Assembly: GCF_029360775.1 (NCBI RefSeq)
Contig: NZ_JARKMZ010000041.1
Coordinates: 1 to 64,000 of the forward strand
Source of the DNA: Daejeonella sp. H1SJ63
Lineage (GTDB): Bacteria > Bacteroidota > Bacteroidia > Sphingobacteriales > Sphingobacteriaceae
Length of the DNA: 64,000 nt
Reading direction: 5' to 3'
Of the stretch, positions 35,526 through 45,438 are shown piece after piece (the first letter of the stretch is position 1; each line of letters starts with the position of its first letter). Below the pieces are notes generated by a model. That model was given only the letters and a program-made list of their open reading frames with translations. It made no database searches and was not told the origin of the DNA. A program made the translations under genes and the position numbers.

Positions 35526-37001
35526 TTAATTCTTTTCCTTTTCAACGATTTTTCCATTTCTGAGTTCACGAACTTTACTGCGTTTCTTACCGTAAAATAA
35601 ATAGATAATTACACCTAAAGCCATCCAGATAAATAATCGGAACCAGCTTTCAGCAGGTAGAGAATACATCAAATAAATACATACCAGAATTCCCATAACC
35701 GGAACAAAAGGTACCAGCGGAGTTCTGAAAGGTCTTGGAGCATCAGGTAAGGATTTACGGAGAACCATAATACCAATGCAAACCAGTGTAAATGCAAATA
35801 ATGTACCTATACTAACCATGTGTCCGAGGTCAGAAACAGGTACTAAGCCTGCAAAAAGACTGACAAACACAAGGAAAAATAAGTTTGTTTTCCATGGAGT
35901 ACGGAATTGAGGGTGTACTGCAGAAAAGAATTTTGGTAATAATCCGTCTTTTGCCATGGTATAGAATACACGGGACTGCCCCATAAGCATCACAAGGATA
36001 ACCGAGGTATATCCTGCCAGGATAGCAATGATGAGAGCATCCTGTAAGAAGGTATATCCTGTCATTGCAAATGCTGTGGCAGCTGGTTTAGCATCACCGG
36101 CAAAGTCTTTATAGTTAACGAGTCCTGTCATAACGTGTGCAAACAGAACATAAAGTATTGTACAGATAATCAGAGAACCTAAAATTCCGATTGGCATTCC
36201 TTTCTGAGGATCTTTCGCTTCCTGGGCGGCAGTTGATACTGCATCGAATCCAATAAAAGCGAAGAACACTACCGCGGCGCCAGTAGATATTCCGGTCCAT
36301 CCAAAGTTTTCGAACTTGCCGGTGTTTTCAGGAATATATGGAACATAGTTTTCAGGATTAATATGACTCCAGCCTAAAATAATGAACATTAAAACCACAG
36401 CAACTTTCAGTATTACAAGAAAGTTATTCATGGTTGCAGATTCCTGGGTTCCACGGATAAGCACCAAAGAAAGCAGACTCACAATAAAAATTGCCGGCAG
36501 GTTAATCAAACCACCCTCAATAACAGTACCATCTCCAAGTTTCATGGTTTCCCATGGTGAAACAATAAATTCATGCGGAAGGCTGATACCATATTTATGC
36601 AGTAGTTCGAGAAGGTATCTGGACCAGCTTACAGCTACTGTGGCAGCTCCAAGTGCATACTCAAGCACAAGGTCCCAGCCGATAATCCATGCCATAAATT
36701 CGCCCATTGTTGCATAGGAGTAAGTGTAGGCACTACCAGCAACAGGAATCATTGATGCGAATTCTGCATAACATAATCCTGCAAATGCACAGGCAAAAGC
36801 AGCAAGTGCGAATGAAATGGTTACTGCAGGTCCGGCATTTTCAGCAGCAGCAATACCTGTTAATGAAAAAAGACCGGCTCCTATGATTGCACCAATTCCT
36901 AAAGCAATCAAATTGACACTGCTCAGAGAACGTTTTAATGTGCCTTCACCCGTCTCGTTTGATTCAAGCATTAGCTGCTCGATGGATTTTTTGTGGAACA
37001 T
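35526..37001 (-). CDS. APC-family amino acid permease (CAT/YfnA-like)
   Basis: Secondary transporter of 491 residues with 12 or more helices. The first helix has the unwound GAIIGAGLF amino-acid-binding motif, and the helix-6 region carries FFAFIGFDAVSTAAQEAKDPQKGMP, both typical of cationic-amino-acid-type permeases. A basic C-terminal tail follows the last helix. The substrate is likely an amino acid; which one cannot be read. It is monocistronic, ends at a strong terminator and starts opposite no neighbour; the upstream 233-bp spacer contains the hppA terminator. Confidence 0.9.
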   Translation of the reverse strand: MFHKKSIEQLMLESNETGEGTLKRSLSSVNLIALGIGAIIGAGLFSLTGIAAAENAGPAVTISFALAAFACAFAGLCYAEFASMIPVAGSAYTYSYATMGEFMAWIIGWDLVLEYALGAATVAVSWSRYLLELLHKYGISLPHEFIVSPWETMKLGDGTVIEGGLINLPAIFIVSLLSLVLIRGTQESATMNNFLVILKVAVVLMFIILGWSHINPENYVPYIPENTGKFENFGWTGISTGAAVVFFAFIGFDAVSTAAQEAKDPQKGMPIGILGSLIICTILYVLFAHVMTGLVNYKDFAGDAKPAATAFAMTGYTFLQDALIIAILAGYTSVILVMLMGQSRVFYTMAKDGLLPKFFSAVHPQFRTPWKTNLFFLVFVSLFAGLVPVSDLGHMVSIGTLFAFTLVCIGIMVLRKSLPDAPRPFRTPLVPFVPVMGILVCIYLMYSLPAESWFRLFIWMALGVIIYLFYGKKRSKVRELRNGKIVEKEKN

Positions 37002-37179
37002 ATTTATTGGTTTAGTTATTATATTTTGTTTGAAAATATGATTTTAAAGACCTCAAACGTAATTAATTAAATTGGAAAAATGAAACAGGGACAATTACGT
37101 AAGAAAGTCGTTTGAATACCTGTTTCCAATTATTTTAGTTCAACTGATTTTAAAGATTCACCCTTCAAAAATTAGTCTG

Positions 37180-37218
37180 AAAAGCAAAGGGAACTCCGAT
37201 AGAATTCCCTTTGCTTTT
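37180..37218 (-). terminator. Rho-independent terminator for hppA (minus strand)
   Basis: Perfect 14-bp stem AAAAGCAAAGGGAA (37180-37193) / TTCCCTTTGCTTTT (37205-37218), T-rich on the exit side, 17 bp past the hppA stop. Confidence 0.88.
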
Positions 37219-37234
37219 AACAGTTAAATTTTGT

Positions 37235-39469
37235 TTAGTGGCTGATCGAATCAGTTTTGTTCACAATAGTATCTACAGTCACATTTCCTGATTGATCCTC
37301 GGTTTTGATCACCTTGATTTCCTGTTTCACTTCTACATTTACTTTATGAGAAGTTCCTTCTGAAATATGAGGAGCAATGATCAGTGAAACGATCGACATT
37401 AACTTAATCAGGATATTCATCGAAGGGCCTGAAGTGTCTTTAAACGGATCACCAACAGTATCTCCGGTTACTGATGCTTTATGAGGTTCAGATTTTTTGT
37501 AAAACATTTCTCCGTTGATCTCAACACCTTTTTCGAATGATTTCTTTGCGTTATCCCATGCACCACCTGCATTTGACTGGAACATACCCATAAGTACACC
37601 AGAAACAGTTACACCTGCTAGTAAGCCACCCAATACTTCAGGGCCGAAACTAAATCCGATGATGATAGGAACAATTAAAGCAATTGCACCGGGTAACATC
37701 ATCTCACGGATTGAGGCCTGTGTTGAAATAGCTACACATTTTTCATACTCAGGTTTAGCTTTATATTCCATAATTCCGGGAATTTCGCGGAACTGTCTGC
37801 GCACTTCGTTAACCATATCCATAGCTGCACGACCTACTGCAGAAATACACAGAGCAGAGAAGATGAAAGGAATCATACCACCAACGAATAATCCGGCAAG
37901 TACGTCAGCTTTGTAAATATCAATATGATCAATTCCTGCAACACCTACAAAGGCTGCGAATAAAGCAAGTGAAGTTAAAGCAGCTGAAGCAATTGCGAAT
38001 CCTTTTCCTGTTGCTGCAGTAGTATTACCTACAGCATCAAGGTTATCGGTACGCTCTCTTACCTCAGGAGGAAGACCACTCATTTCTGCAATACCGCCGG
38101 CATTATCAGCTATTGGTCCAAATGCATCAATGGATAATTGCATGGCTGTAGTGGCCATCATACCTGCAGCTGCAATAGCAACTCCATAAAATCCGGCGAA
38201 GTGGAATGATCCATAAATACCTGCGGCAAGAACAAGAATCGGTAAAACCGTTGATTCCATACCTACAGAAAGGCCGGAAATGATATTTGTAGCATGTCCG
38301 GTAGATGATTGACGGATGATGCTCAATACCGGACGCTGACCCATAGCAGTATAGTATTCAGTAATTAAACTCATCAGCGTTCCTACAACTAATCCAACTA
38401 CAATAGAGTAGAAAACATCTATTTTAGCAAATTCAAATCCACGGATACTCATTGCATCAGGAAGCATCCAGTTTACAGCGAAGTAAGAAACAATGGCAGT
38501 CATAATAATTGACGACCAGTTACCCATGTTTAATGCATTTTGTACACTATCAGTTTCTTTTTTGATTTTAACGAAGGCTGTTGCAACAATCGAGAGAATT
38601 AATCCCAGGCCTGCAATAAGCATTGGAAGCAGGATAGGAGCAATACCTCCGAAATTGTCATTTGAAACGATCTCACGTCCAAGAATCATGGTAGCCAGGA
38701 TAGTAGCAACATATGAACCAAAAAGGTCAGCACCCATACCGGCAACATCGCCTACGTTATCACCTACGTTATCGGCAATTGTTGCAGGGTTTCTAACATC
38801 ATCTTCAGGAATACCTGCTTCAACTTTACCTACAAGGTCAGCACCAACGTCAGCTGCTTTGGTATAAATACCACCACCCACACGGGCAAACAGAGCAATT
38901 GATTCAGCACCTAAAGAAAATCCTGCAAGTACCTCAAGTGCTTTCTCCATCTCAAGGCCGTTTACGTTACCACCGGTATTTAAAACATACATCTGATAGA
39001 ATACAATAAATAAGCTTCCCAGTCCTAAAACTGCAAGACCTGCTACACCGATTCCCATAACACTACCACCGGTAAATGATACCTGTAATGCCTTTGCCAG
39101 GCTTGTACGGGCAGCCTGTGTGGTACGAACATTCGATTTGGTTGCAATGTTCATCCCGATATATCCTGCAAATGCTGAAGTAAAGGCACCGATGAGGAAG
39201 GAAATAGCAATAACCCAGCTTGAATTTTCAACTAAAGTTCCTGAATATGCCAGTAAAATAGCGGCAATCACTGAAAAGTATCCTAAAACTTTCCATTCTG
39301 CCTTCAAAAATGCCATTGCACCGTCTGAAATATAGCCTGAAAGACGCTGCATGTTTTCGTCTCCTGCATCCTGCTTGGTAACCCAGGCCGATTTAATGGC
39401 CATGACCACGATGCCAAAAACACCCATCGCAGGTATTAAATAAATTAAGTTGTTCTGTAAAAACTCCAT
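37235..39469 (-). CDS. hppA: K+-dependent membrane ion-pumping pyrophosphatase
   Basis: Homodimeric membrane pump that couples pyrophosphate hydrolysis to H+ and/or Na+ export. It has 744 residues and about 16 helices. The substrate loop [17 protein letters not shown] and [18 protein letters not shown] are intact. Ala485 and Gly488 in [10 protein letters not shown] mark the K+-dependent class (K+-independent pumps have Lys and Thr there). H+ versus Na+ cannot be settled by eye. The last about 44 residues (from [14 protein letters not shown]) form an unusual charged tail with a strand-like repeat of Val/Lys beyond the final helix. It is driven by a textbook promoter (39515-39545). Confidence 0.95.
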   Translation of the reverse strand: MEFLQNNLIYLIPAMGVFGIVVMAIKSAWVTKQDAGDENMQRLSGYISDGAMAFLKAEWKVLGYFSVIAAILLAYSGTLVENSSWVIAISFLIGAFTSAFAGYIGMNIATKSNVRTTQAARTSLAKALQVSFTGGSVMGIGVAGLAVLGLGSLFIVFYQMYVLNTGGNVNGLEMEKALEVLAGFSLGAESIALFARVGGGIYTKAADVGADLVGKVEAGIPEDDVRNPATIADNVGDNVGDVAGMGADLFGSYVATILATMILGREIVSNDNFGGIAPILLPMLIAGLGLILSIVATAFVKIKKETDSVQNALNMGNWSSIIMTAIVSYFAVNWMLPDAMSIRGFEFAKIDVFYSIVVGLVVGTLMSLITEYYTAMGQRPVLSIIRQSSTGHATNIISGLSVGMESTVLPILVLAAGIYGSFHFAGFYGVAIAAAGMMATTAMQLSIDAFGPIADNAGGIAEMSGLPPEVRERTDNLDAVGNTTAATGKGFAIASAALTSLALFAAFVGVAGIDHIDIYKADVLAGLFVGGMIPFIFSALCISAVGRAAMDMVNEVRRQFREIPGIMEYKAKPEYEKCVAISTQASIREMMLPGAIALIVPIIIGFSFGPEVLGGLLAGVTVSGVLMGMFQSNAGGAWDNAKKSFEKGVEINGEMFYKKSEPHKASVTGDTVGDPFKDTSGPSMNILIKLMSIVSLIIAPHISEGTSHKVNVEVKQEIKVIKTEDQSGNVTVDTIVNKTDSISH

Positions 39470-39514
39470 GGATAAATCTCTGTTTATATTCGTTATTTTT
39501 TCTTATGCGAACGG

Positions 39515-39545
39515 CAAAAATAGCAGCCTTATTCTATTAATCAAA
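39515..39545 (-). promoter_or_regulatory. hppA promoter (TTTG-N19-TATTTTTG)
   Basis: On the minus strand, -33 TTTG (39545-39542), 19 nt, then -7 TATTTTTG (39522-39515): the best match to the Bacteroidota promoter consensus in this window. The leader is about 40 nt. Confidence 0.75.
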
Positions 39546-39757
39546 CACAGAAATTCATAATGTTATGATATTCAGTATTTTTTCTGTTGTAGATGAATTA
39601 TGTATTCTGATTATGAGGTAGTTATGGATAAATTTATTTTGGCTTAATTGTGATTTTTTTTGACACAGGAACAGAATAATTTCAATTCAGCGAATTTTAT
39701 TGAATGACAGATATTTTTTTAATGTAAGTTTAGTGCTGAATCATAACTTCTTGAAAT

Positions 39758-41176
39758 ATGAATGAAAGTATCGAACAAAATGAGATGAGACGTGAGCTTG
39801 GTCTTCTGGATGCGACTTTACTGGTGGCAGGCAGTATGATTGGTTCAGGGATTTTTATTGTTACAGCAGATATAACACGAAATGTAGGCTCTGCTGGCTG
39901 GCTGATAGCGGTGTGGCTTATTACCGGACTGATGACATTGATAGCTGCAGTGAGTTATGGAGAGTTGAGTGCAATGTTCCCGAAAGCAGGCGGACAATAT
40001 GTTTATTTAAAAGAGGCATATAATCCTCTGGTTGGATTTCTGTATGGCTGGAGTTTCTTCGCAGTAATTCAGACAGGTACTATTGCTGCAGTTGGTGTTG
40101 CATTCTCAAAGTTTACTGCTTATTTATTACCTCAGGTGAGTGAAGACCGGATTATATTTCAAATTGCAGGTTTGAATATTACCGCGGCACAACTTCTGGC
40201 TATAGCCATCATTATTTTACTTACTTACATCAATACCAGAGGTGTGAAGGGGGGTAAAATGATACAAACCTCTTTTACATTAACTAAACTATTCAGCCTT
40301 TTCGGCCTCATTATCTTTGGGTTTATTGTTATGAAACCTGAAATATGGACTGCAAACTGGACCAATGCATGGGATATGCAAAAGCTGAATGCCGACGGAA
40401 CATTTCAGTCGCTTACTGTTGCTGCAGCTCTTGGCGCAGTTGCATCAGCAATGGTCGGTTCCATTTTTAGTAGCGATGCCTGGAATAATGTCACCTTCAT
40501 CGCGGGGGAGATCAGAAATCCTAAGAGGAATATCGGCTTAAGCCTGTTTCTTGGAACATTGATTGTAACGTTTATTTATGTCCTTGCCAATCTGGTATAT
40601 ATAGCAGTACTGCCACTTCAGGAGATTGCCTATGCAGAGAAGGATCGTGTGGCCGTAGCAGCATCTAGTGTTATTTTTGGGAATATTGGTACGGTACTCA
40701 TTGCATTGATGATTATGATATCCACTTTTGGCTGTAATAATGGACTTATTCTGGCCGGGGCACGTGTATATCATACCATGGCCAATGATGGGCTCTTTTT
40801 TAAAAAGACTGCCAAATTAAACAAACATGCTGTTCCTGAATTCGGTCTCTGGCTTCAATGTCTGGTTGCATCTGCACTGTGTTTAAGCGGTAAGTACGGT
40901 GATTTGCTGGATATGATCTCATTTGTAGTTGTAATATTTTATGTGCTTACCATTCTTGGAATTTATATTTTGCGGGTAAAACGTCCTGATGCTGAAAGGC
41001 CATATAAAGCATTTGGTTATCCATTTTTACCTGCAGTTTATATCTTAATGGGTATAAGCTTTTGTATTCTTCTGATTATTTACAAACCTAATTTCACCTG
41101 GCCGGGATTAATTATTGTTCTTAGTGGTGTTCCTGTTTATTATATGTGGAAGAAGTTGGGGACTAAAGAATCTTAG
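39758..41176 (+). CDS. APC-family amino acid permease (LAT/SteT-like)
   Basis: Transporter of 472 residues with 12 predicted helices. It opens with LLDATLLVAGSMIGSGIFIV (helix 1 with the GSGIF binding motif) and has helix-6 SIFSSDAWNNVTFIAGEIRNPKRNIG, which resembles LAT/SteT exchangers rather than the CAT type at 35.5 kb. A near-match promoter TTG-N22-TAAGTTTA (39700-39732) precedes it. It is divergent from hppA and 64 bp before an SDR gene. The substrate is unknown. Confidence 0.9.
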   Translation: MNESIEQNEMRRELGLLDATLLVAGSMIGSGIFIVTADITRNVGSAGWLIAVWLITGLMTLIAAVSYGELSAMFPKAGGQYVYLKEAYNPLVGFLYGWSFFAVIQTGTIAAVGVAFSKFTAYLLPQVSEDRIIFQIAGLNITAAQLLAIAIIILLTYINTRGVKGGKMIQTSFTLTKLFSLFGLIIFGFIVMKPEIWTANWTNAWDMQKLNADGTFQSLTVAAALGAVASAMVGSIFSSDAWNNVTFIAGEIRNPKRNIGLSLFLGTLIVTFIYVLANLVYIAVLPLQEIAYAEKDRVAVAASSVIFGNIGTVLIALMIMISTFGCNNGLILAGARVYHTMANDGLFFKKTAKLNKHAVPEFGLWLQCLVASALCLSGKYGDLLDMISFVVVIFYVLTILGIYILRVKRPDAERPYKAFGYPFLPAVYILMGISFCILLIIYKPNFTWPGLIIVLSGVPVYYMWKKLGTKES

Positions 41177-41240
41177 TTTTATTGATCTGTGTCATTTTAT
41201 GATTTTTGTTTAACAGGTATATTTAATCAATTATAAATAT

Positions 41241-41999
41241 ATGGTTATGGGAACATTGATGAATAAAGTAGCTATCATAACAGGCTCTGGCTCCGGAATC
41301 GGTAGAGCAGCAGCAATTCTTTATGCAAAAGAAGGTGCTAAAGTTGTAGTCTCTGATATTAATGAAGAGCATGGTCGGGCAGTTGCTGAAGAGATTCAAA
41401 GGGAGGGTGGAGAAGCTTTTTTTGTAAAAGCTGATACCAGCAAGCCTGAAGACAACAAGAATCTGGTTGAACAGACTGTAGCGAAATATGGAGCTCTGCA
41501 TATTGCAGTTAACAATGCAGGTATTGCAGGTCCGTTAAGCAATACCGCCGACTATCCTCTGGATGGTTGGCAGAAAGTAATAGATATTAACCTTTCGGGC
41601 GTTTTCTACGGATTGAAATATCAGATTCCGGCTTTACTTAAATCAGGGGGTGGAAACATAGTCAATATTGCTTCTATTCTTGGTGCTGTAGGCACTAAAT
41701 TTTCACCTGCTTATACAGCTGCAAAACATGGAGTGGTTGGTTTAACAAAAGCAGCTGCTTTGGAATATGCTGATCAGAAAATCCGAATTAACTCAATTGG
41801 TCCGGGATACATCAGAACTCCAATGTTAACGAATACCCTTGATGAAGCCACACTGAATATGGCAGTTAGTCTGCATCCGATAGGCAGACTTGGAACTGCA
41901 GAGGAGATAGCTGAATTGATTTTATGGTTGGGGTCAGAAAAATCATCTTTCGTAACCGGCTCATATTACTCTATAGATGGTGGATACCTGGCGCAGTAA
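41241..41999 (+). CDS. SDR-family NAD-dependent oxidoreductase
   Basis: Classical short-chain dehydrogenase, 252 residues from the first ATG. ATG 41247 or 41259 are also possible; many relatives begin MNKVAIIT. The motif TGSGSGIGRA (14-23), NNAG (91-94), Ser145 and the YxxxK pair Tyr158/Lys162 are present, with the family ending SYYSIDGGYLAQ. Asp39 after the second strand indicates NAD(H). FabG-like or sugar/alcohol dehydrogenase roles are all possible. It is followed by a terminator. Confidence 0.88.
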   Translation: MVMGTLMNKVAIITGSGSGIGRAAAILYAKEGAKVVVSDINEEHGRAVAEEIQREGGEAFFVKADTSKPEDNKNLVEQTVAKYGALHIAVNNAGIAGPLSNTADYPLDGWQKVIDINLSGVFYGLKYQIPALLKSGGGNIVNIASILGAVGTKFSPAYTAAKHGVVGLTKAAALEYADQKIRINSIGPGYIRTPMLTNTLDEATLNMAVSLHPIGRLGTAEEIAELILWLGSEKSSFVTGSYYSIDGGYLAQ

Positions 42000-42028
42000 A
42001 TTAATAGGTTGATAATAAGTTATCTGCG

Positions 42029-42072
42029 AAGGGCCTGATCTGTAAGTTAAACGGATTGGGCCTTTTGCTTTT
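42029..42072 (+). terminator. Terminator after the SDR gene
   Basis: A 15-bp stem with several G-U pairs (42029-42043 with 42051-42065) followed by interrupted T-runs to 42072. It sits between the convergent SDR and folC genes and points in the plus direction. Confidence 0.65.
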
Positions 42073-42076
42073 TAAA

Positions 42077-43375
42077 TCAGACTACTTCTGCAACTACAAA
42101 TGTACTGCCTCCAACAAAAATCAGATCTTCTGCATGGGCATTCGATCTGGCAGATTCCAGGGCATCTGCAACAGTATTATAATGTGTGCCCTTTAAATTA
42201 AACTTCAATGCTTCATTTCTGAGTTCAATTGAAGGTCTGGCTCTTGGAATGTCGGGCTGACAAAAATAGTAGATAGCATTTTGGGGAAGCAGGTTCAGGA
42301 TTTTAAGGATATCTTTATCGTTTACCATACCAATCACCATGTGTAAATTCCGGTGAGGAGTTAATGAGATGTTTTTAAGCACTTCCCTGATTCCGTCTTC
42401 ATTATGACCTGTATCACAAATAAGCAAAGGTGATCTTTCAAGAATCTGCCAGCGCCCCATCAGCCCTGTGATTGATTTTACGTTTCTCAGAGCATCTTTA
42501 ATGGCATCATCAGGCAGATTAAAACCTTTTGATCTTAATTCTTTCACTGCACTGAGTACTCCTGCAAGATTTTTAAGCTGATAGGTGCCTGTTAAATCCA
42601 GTTCAAGCGATTTGAATCCAAAAACCTTCGTTTTCTGTTTGATATCAAGCTTTAATAATTCTGTAGAATCCGATTGCACAACACTTTTCTGTATTTCCCA
42701 CTCCTCGCTTGCAAATGTAATTTTTGAATTCATGCTGGCTGCTTTATCGAGAAAAACGGATTCAATTTCTTTCTGTTTTTGTCCGATAATTACAGGAACC
42801 CCCTGTTTTATTATTCCGGCCTTTTCGGCAGCGATCTCAGGTAAGGTCTCACCAAGAATATTCATGTGATCAAAACCGATGTTTGTGATCAGGGAAAGTT
42901 CGGGAATGATGATATTGGTGGAGTCCAGCCTTCCTCCAAGTCCGACCTCAATAACGGCGATATCAACTTGATTTTCAGCAAAGAAATGAAAGGCCATGGC
43001 AACTGTAACCTCGAAAAATGAAGGCTCCAGCGTATTAATCAGCTCTGTCTGAGAGTTTACAAAATCTACAACTTCTGATTCAGAGATCATTTCACCGTTA
43101 ATACGAATCCTTTCCCTGAAATCCCGGAGATGCGGTGAAGTATAAAGTCCGGTTTTATATCCTGCCTGCTGAAAGATTGCAGCGAGCATATGAGAGCTTG
43201 AGCCTTTACCATTCGTACCGCCAACATGTATTGATTTGAATTTATTCTGAGGCTTACCCAGTGATTCGCATAAGCGGATGGTATTATCTAATCCTGGTTT
43301 TATTGCAGCTTTACCCTGTCTGCTGAACATGGGCAGCCGGGAATAAAGAAATTTCAGAGTTTCCGGGTAGGTCAT
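42077..43375 (-). CDS. folC: Folylpolyglutamate synthase/dihydrofolate synthase
   Basis: Mur-ligase-type enzyme that adds glutamate to dihydropteroate and folates. It has 432 residues. The P-loop HVGGTNGKGSSSHMLAA (about 47-63), the SPHL segment, EVGLGGRLDSTN and the C-terminal CDTGHNEDGI are family hallmarks. It lies last in the minus-strand direction after TonB, separated by 151 bp, so it may have its own promoter or be read from the ExbB/ExbD/TonB unit. Confidence 0.94.
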   Translation of the reverse strand: MTYPETLKFLYSRLPMFSRQGKAAIKPGLDNTIRLCESLGKPQNKFKSIHVGGTNGKGSSSHMLAAIFQQAGYKTGLYTSPHLRDFRERIRINGEMISESEVVDFVNSQTELINTLEPSFFEVTVAMAFHFFAENQVDIAVIEVGLGGRLDSTNIIIPELSLITNIGFDHMNILGETLPEIAAEKAGIIKQGVPVIIGQKQKEIESVFLDKAASMNSKITFASEEWEIQKSVVQSDSTELLKLDIKQKTKVFGFKSLELDLTGTYQLKNLAGVLSAVKELRSKGFNLPDDAIKDALRNVKSITGLMGRWQILERSPLLICDTGHNEDGIREVLKNISLTPHRNLHMVIGMVNDKDILKILNLLPQNAIYYFCQPDIPRARPSIELRNEALKFNLKGTHYNTVADALESARSNAHAEDLIFVGGSTFVVAEVV

Positions 43376-43526
43376 GCTAATCAGATGAAAATTGGACTAT
43401 TTAAGACTAATCCAGTAGTATTATTCAGTATCAGGTAATAATTAAATAAAATCTTTTACAAGGTCGGATTAAAGATTTTGCTCTCATTTGCCTTACGGTG
43501 ATATCTGAAAGAAACAGCACTTGATT

Positions 43527-44348
43527 CTATTTGACTTTGAAGTTAAACATCACCACACCAATTTGAACATCGGGTGCAGATTCCAGCTTATTTAGTGATG
43601 AACCGATAACTGCCAGTCTGCATTTTTCCCAAATAGCCTTATCAGACAGGGTAGTGCCTTTTACACCGGGGATTGCATTAACGACTACTCCATTTTTATC
43701 AACGAATATTCTTACTGCAACTTTTCCGTATTTCTGGCCATCGTCTTTGGGAGGAGTCAGATTAGTAAAACGTCTGCTTTTTAGGTCCAGAGCATAACTG
43801 CCATTACCCGATCCCCCTTCACCATAGTCGGGCGAGAGCGGGTCTCCATTAGTACTTCCCTGGTTCCCTGCTACATTACCTGTACCATCACCTCTCCCTG
43901 TTCCGTCGTTCTTTTTGCCTTTGTATAATGCATTTTGGTTTACGACCGGCTTGTTTTCTTTTGCAGGAGTACTTACTGACGGTGCTTTGGCTGTACTCTT
44001 TTCTTTGGTTACTATTTCGGGTGCCTCCTCCACATTCTGCGTGGCGATGGCTTTGTCTGATACTTCTGAGCTGGCTTCAGTGGACGGTGTATTATCCATA
44101 ATTACCTTGTCAGGAGCTGTATTATTGGCATCTGGTGAAGACGATGGTTCTTCAACGCTCATATAATCATCGCCCATCCCAAATTCAGAAGTACCATAAT
44201 TGACAATAATACCCCCTGTGCCGGTATCGGGTTCAACCCGGCTAGCAATTATGAAAAAACTGATTACCAGAAAAGCCACCATAATTCCGGTTGATATGGC
44301 AAAGGCTTTCGGATAATTATTTTCTTCCTGTCTGCGGTATTCTATCAT
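43527..44348 (-). CDS. TonB-family energy transducer
   Basis: Bitopic inner-membrane protein of 273 residues that would transmit ExbB/ExbD energy to the outer membrane. It has a cytoplasmic start, one helix at about 14-36, then a long low-complexity Ser/Thr/Glu then Gly/Asn linker (about 40-185), and a TonB C-terminal domain (about 190-273; GKVAVRIFVDKNGVV). Unlike canonical TonB, the helix has no His, and the linker is not Pro/Lys-rich. It overlaps exbD by 4 nt. A TolA-like role is as plausible as classical TonB. Confidence 0.85.
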   Translation of the reverse strand: MIEYRRQEENNYPKAFAISTGIMVAFLVISFFIIASRVEPDTGTGGIIVNYGTSEFGMGDDYMSVEEPSSSPDANNTAPDKVIMDNTPSTEASSEVSDKAIATQNVEEAPEIVTKEKSTAKAPSVSTPAKENKPVVNQNALYKGKKNDGTGRGDGTGNVAGNQGSTNGDPLSPDYGEGGSGNGSYALDLKSRRFTNLTPPKDDGQKYGKVAVRIFVDKNGVVVNAIPGVKGTTLSDKAIWEKCRLAVIGSSLNKLESAPDVQIGVVMFNFKVK

Positions 44349-44743
44349 TTTTTTGTTTCTGTAGCTAAAACCAGTTTAACCTTCAGTTTATTCGCAATAT
44401 CAGTCAATTCAATTACATTTTCAATCGCTATTGTACGATCAGCATACAGAATGATGGTCAGATCCGGAGACGCTTTCTGATATACTTCAATGCTTTGATA
44501 AAGATCTTCCGCACTTACCTGTTTTTTCTCTACATAATACTCAAGATCCTTAGTGATTGAAACATTAATAGTCTTTTGAGGAATAGATTGCCCTGAACTC
44601 GATCTTGGTAAGAATAATTTCACCACATTCGGGTTTGCAACTGCTGATGCCAGAAGGAAAAACAGAAGCAGGAAGAACATGATATCGTTCAGTGCCGACG
44701 TATGAACTTCAACGTTCCCTCTTTGTCTCTTTCTTAAATTCAT
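44345..44743 (-). CDS. ExbD/TolR-family proton-channel subunit
   Basis: Bitopic protein of 132 residues with one helix (about 19-38) carrying the essential membrane Asp20 (LNDIMFF), and a periplasmic domain (about 45-130). It overlaps the genes for ExbB and TonB by 4 nt each, indicating a coupled stoichiometric complex. ExbD and TolR cannot be told apart by sequence alone. Confidence 0.9.
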   Translation of the reverse strand: MNLRKRQRGNVEVHTSALNDIMFFLLLFFLLASAVANPNVVKLFLPRSSSGQSIPQKTINVSITKDLEYYVEKKQVSAEDLYQSIEVYQKASPDLTIILYADRTIAIENVIELTDIANKLKVKLVLATETKK

Positions 44744-45438
44744 TTGCCAGGCTCCTCCAATAAATCAATAAACTCAATGGCATCTGTTTCCATTTTCAGG
44801 ATGATGCGGTCGACCATGATGTTTAGTATATGATAAAGTACATAAGCAATGATTCCTATAATTAATCCTGTAGCCGAAGTAATCATTTTAACATACAAAC
44901 CACCTGAGATTGTGCCAATCTCAATAATACCTTTAACCGATACTTCATGGAAGATTGTAATTACTCCGATAATTGTTCCGACGAATCCAAGCATGGGTGC
45001 AATACCTGCAATAATCCCGAGGATACTGATATTCTTTTCAAGTTTTGACACTTCAAGTTTGCCGACATTCTCAATGGCTCCTTCAATATCCTTAATTGGA
45101 CGTCCGATACGTAAGAGTCCTTTTTCAAGCATTCTTCCAAGAGGAGTATTGCTGTTACGGCAAATAGCCAATGCTGAATCGAGTTTCGCAGATTTTACAC
45201 TTTGCTTTACCTGCATCATGAGATTCATCTCATCTTTTGATGCTTTTCTTATCGTCAGGTATCTTTCTACAAAAATCACTAATCCCATAAATGCAAGTAA
45301 AGCAAGGGGGATCATTACCCATCCTCCTTTAAACAGAAGTTCAATAAATCTTAATTCTTCGCCGGTTTGCATGGTAGGAATGGTGGCTGCTGCTGCATCA
45401 GCTGCGGGATTAAGTGAGTCGATTTGAAGTAGTAACAT
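44740..45438 (-). CDS. ExbB/TolQ/MotA-family proton-channel subunit
   Basis: Inner-membrane channel protein of 232 residues with three main hydrophobic segments, the first at about 38-58 after a periplasmic N-terminus. The signature GIIAGIAPMLGFVGTIIGVI with paired Gly and Thr residues lining the channel is present. It pairs with the ExbD and TonB genes by 4-nt overlaps, and its ATG overlaps the SPOR gene's stop by 1 nt. Confidence 0.92.
   Translation of the reverse strand: MLLLQIDSLNPAADAAAATIPTMQTGEELRFIELLFKGGWVMIPLALLAFMGLVIFVERYLTIRKASKDEMNLMMQVKQSVKSAKLDSALAICRNSNTPLGRMLEKGLLRIGRPIKDIEGAIENVGKLEVSKLEKNISILGIIAGIAPMLGFVGTIIGVITIFHEVSVKGIIEIGTISGGLYVKMITSATGLIIGIIAYVLYHILNIMVDRIILKMETDAIEFIDLLEEPGK

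Noticed and set aside
38493-38867. 124-codon plus-strand frame opposite hppA
   Set aside because: Antisense shadow of the conserved pyrophosphatase; no independent support.
44849-45427. 192-codon plus-strand frame opposite exbB
   Set aside because: An Ile/Pro/Ser-rich antisense frame of a clear ExbB/TolQ gene.
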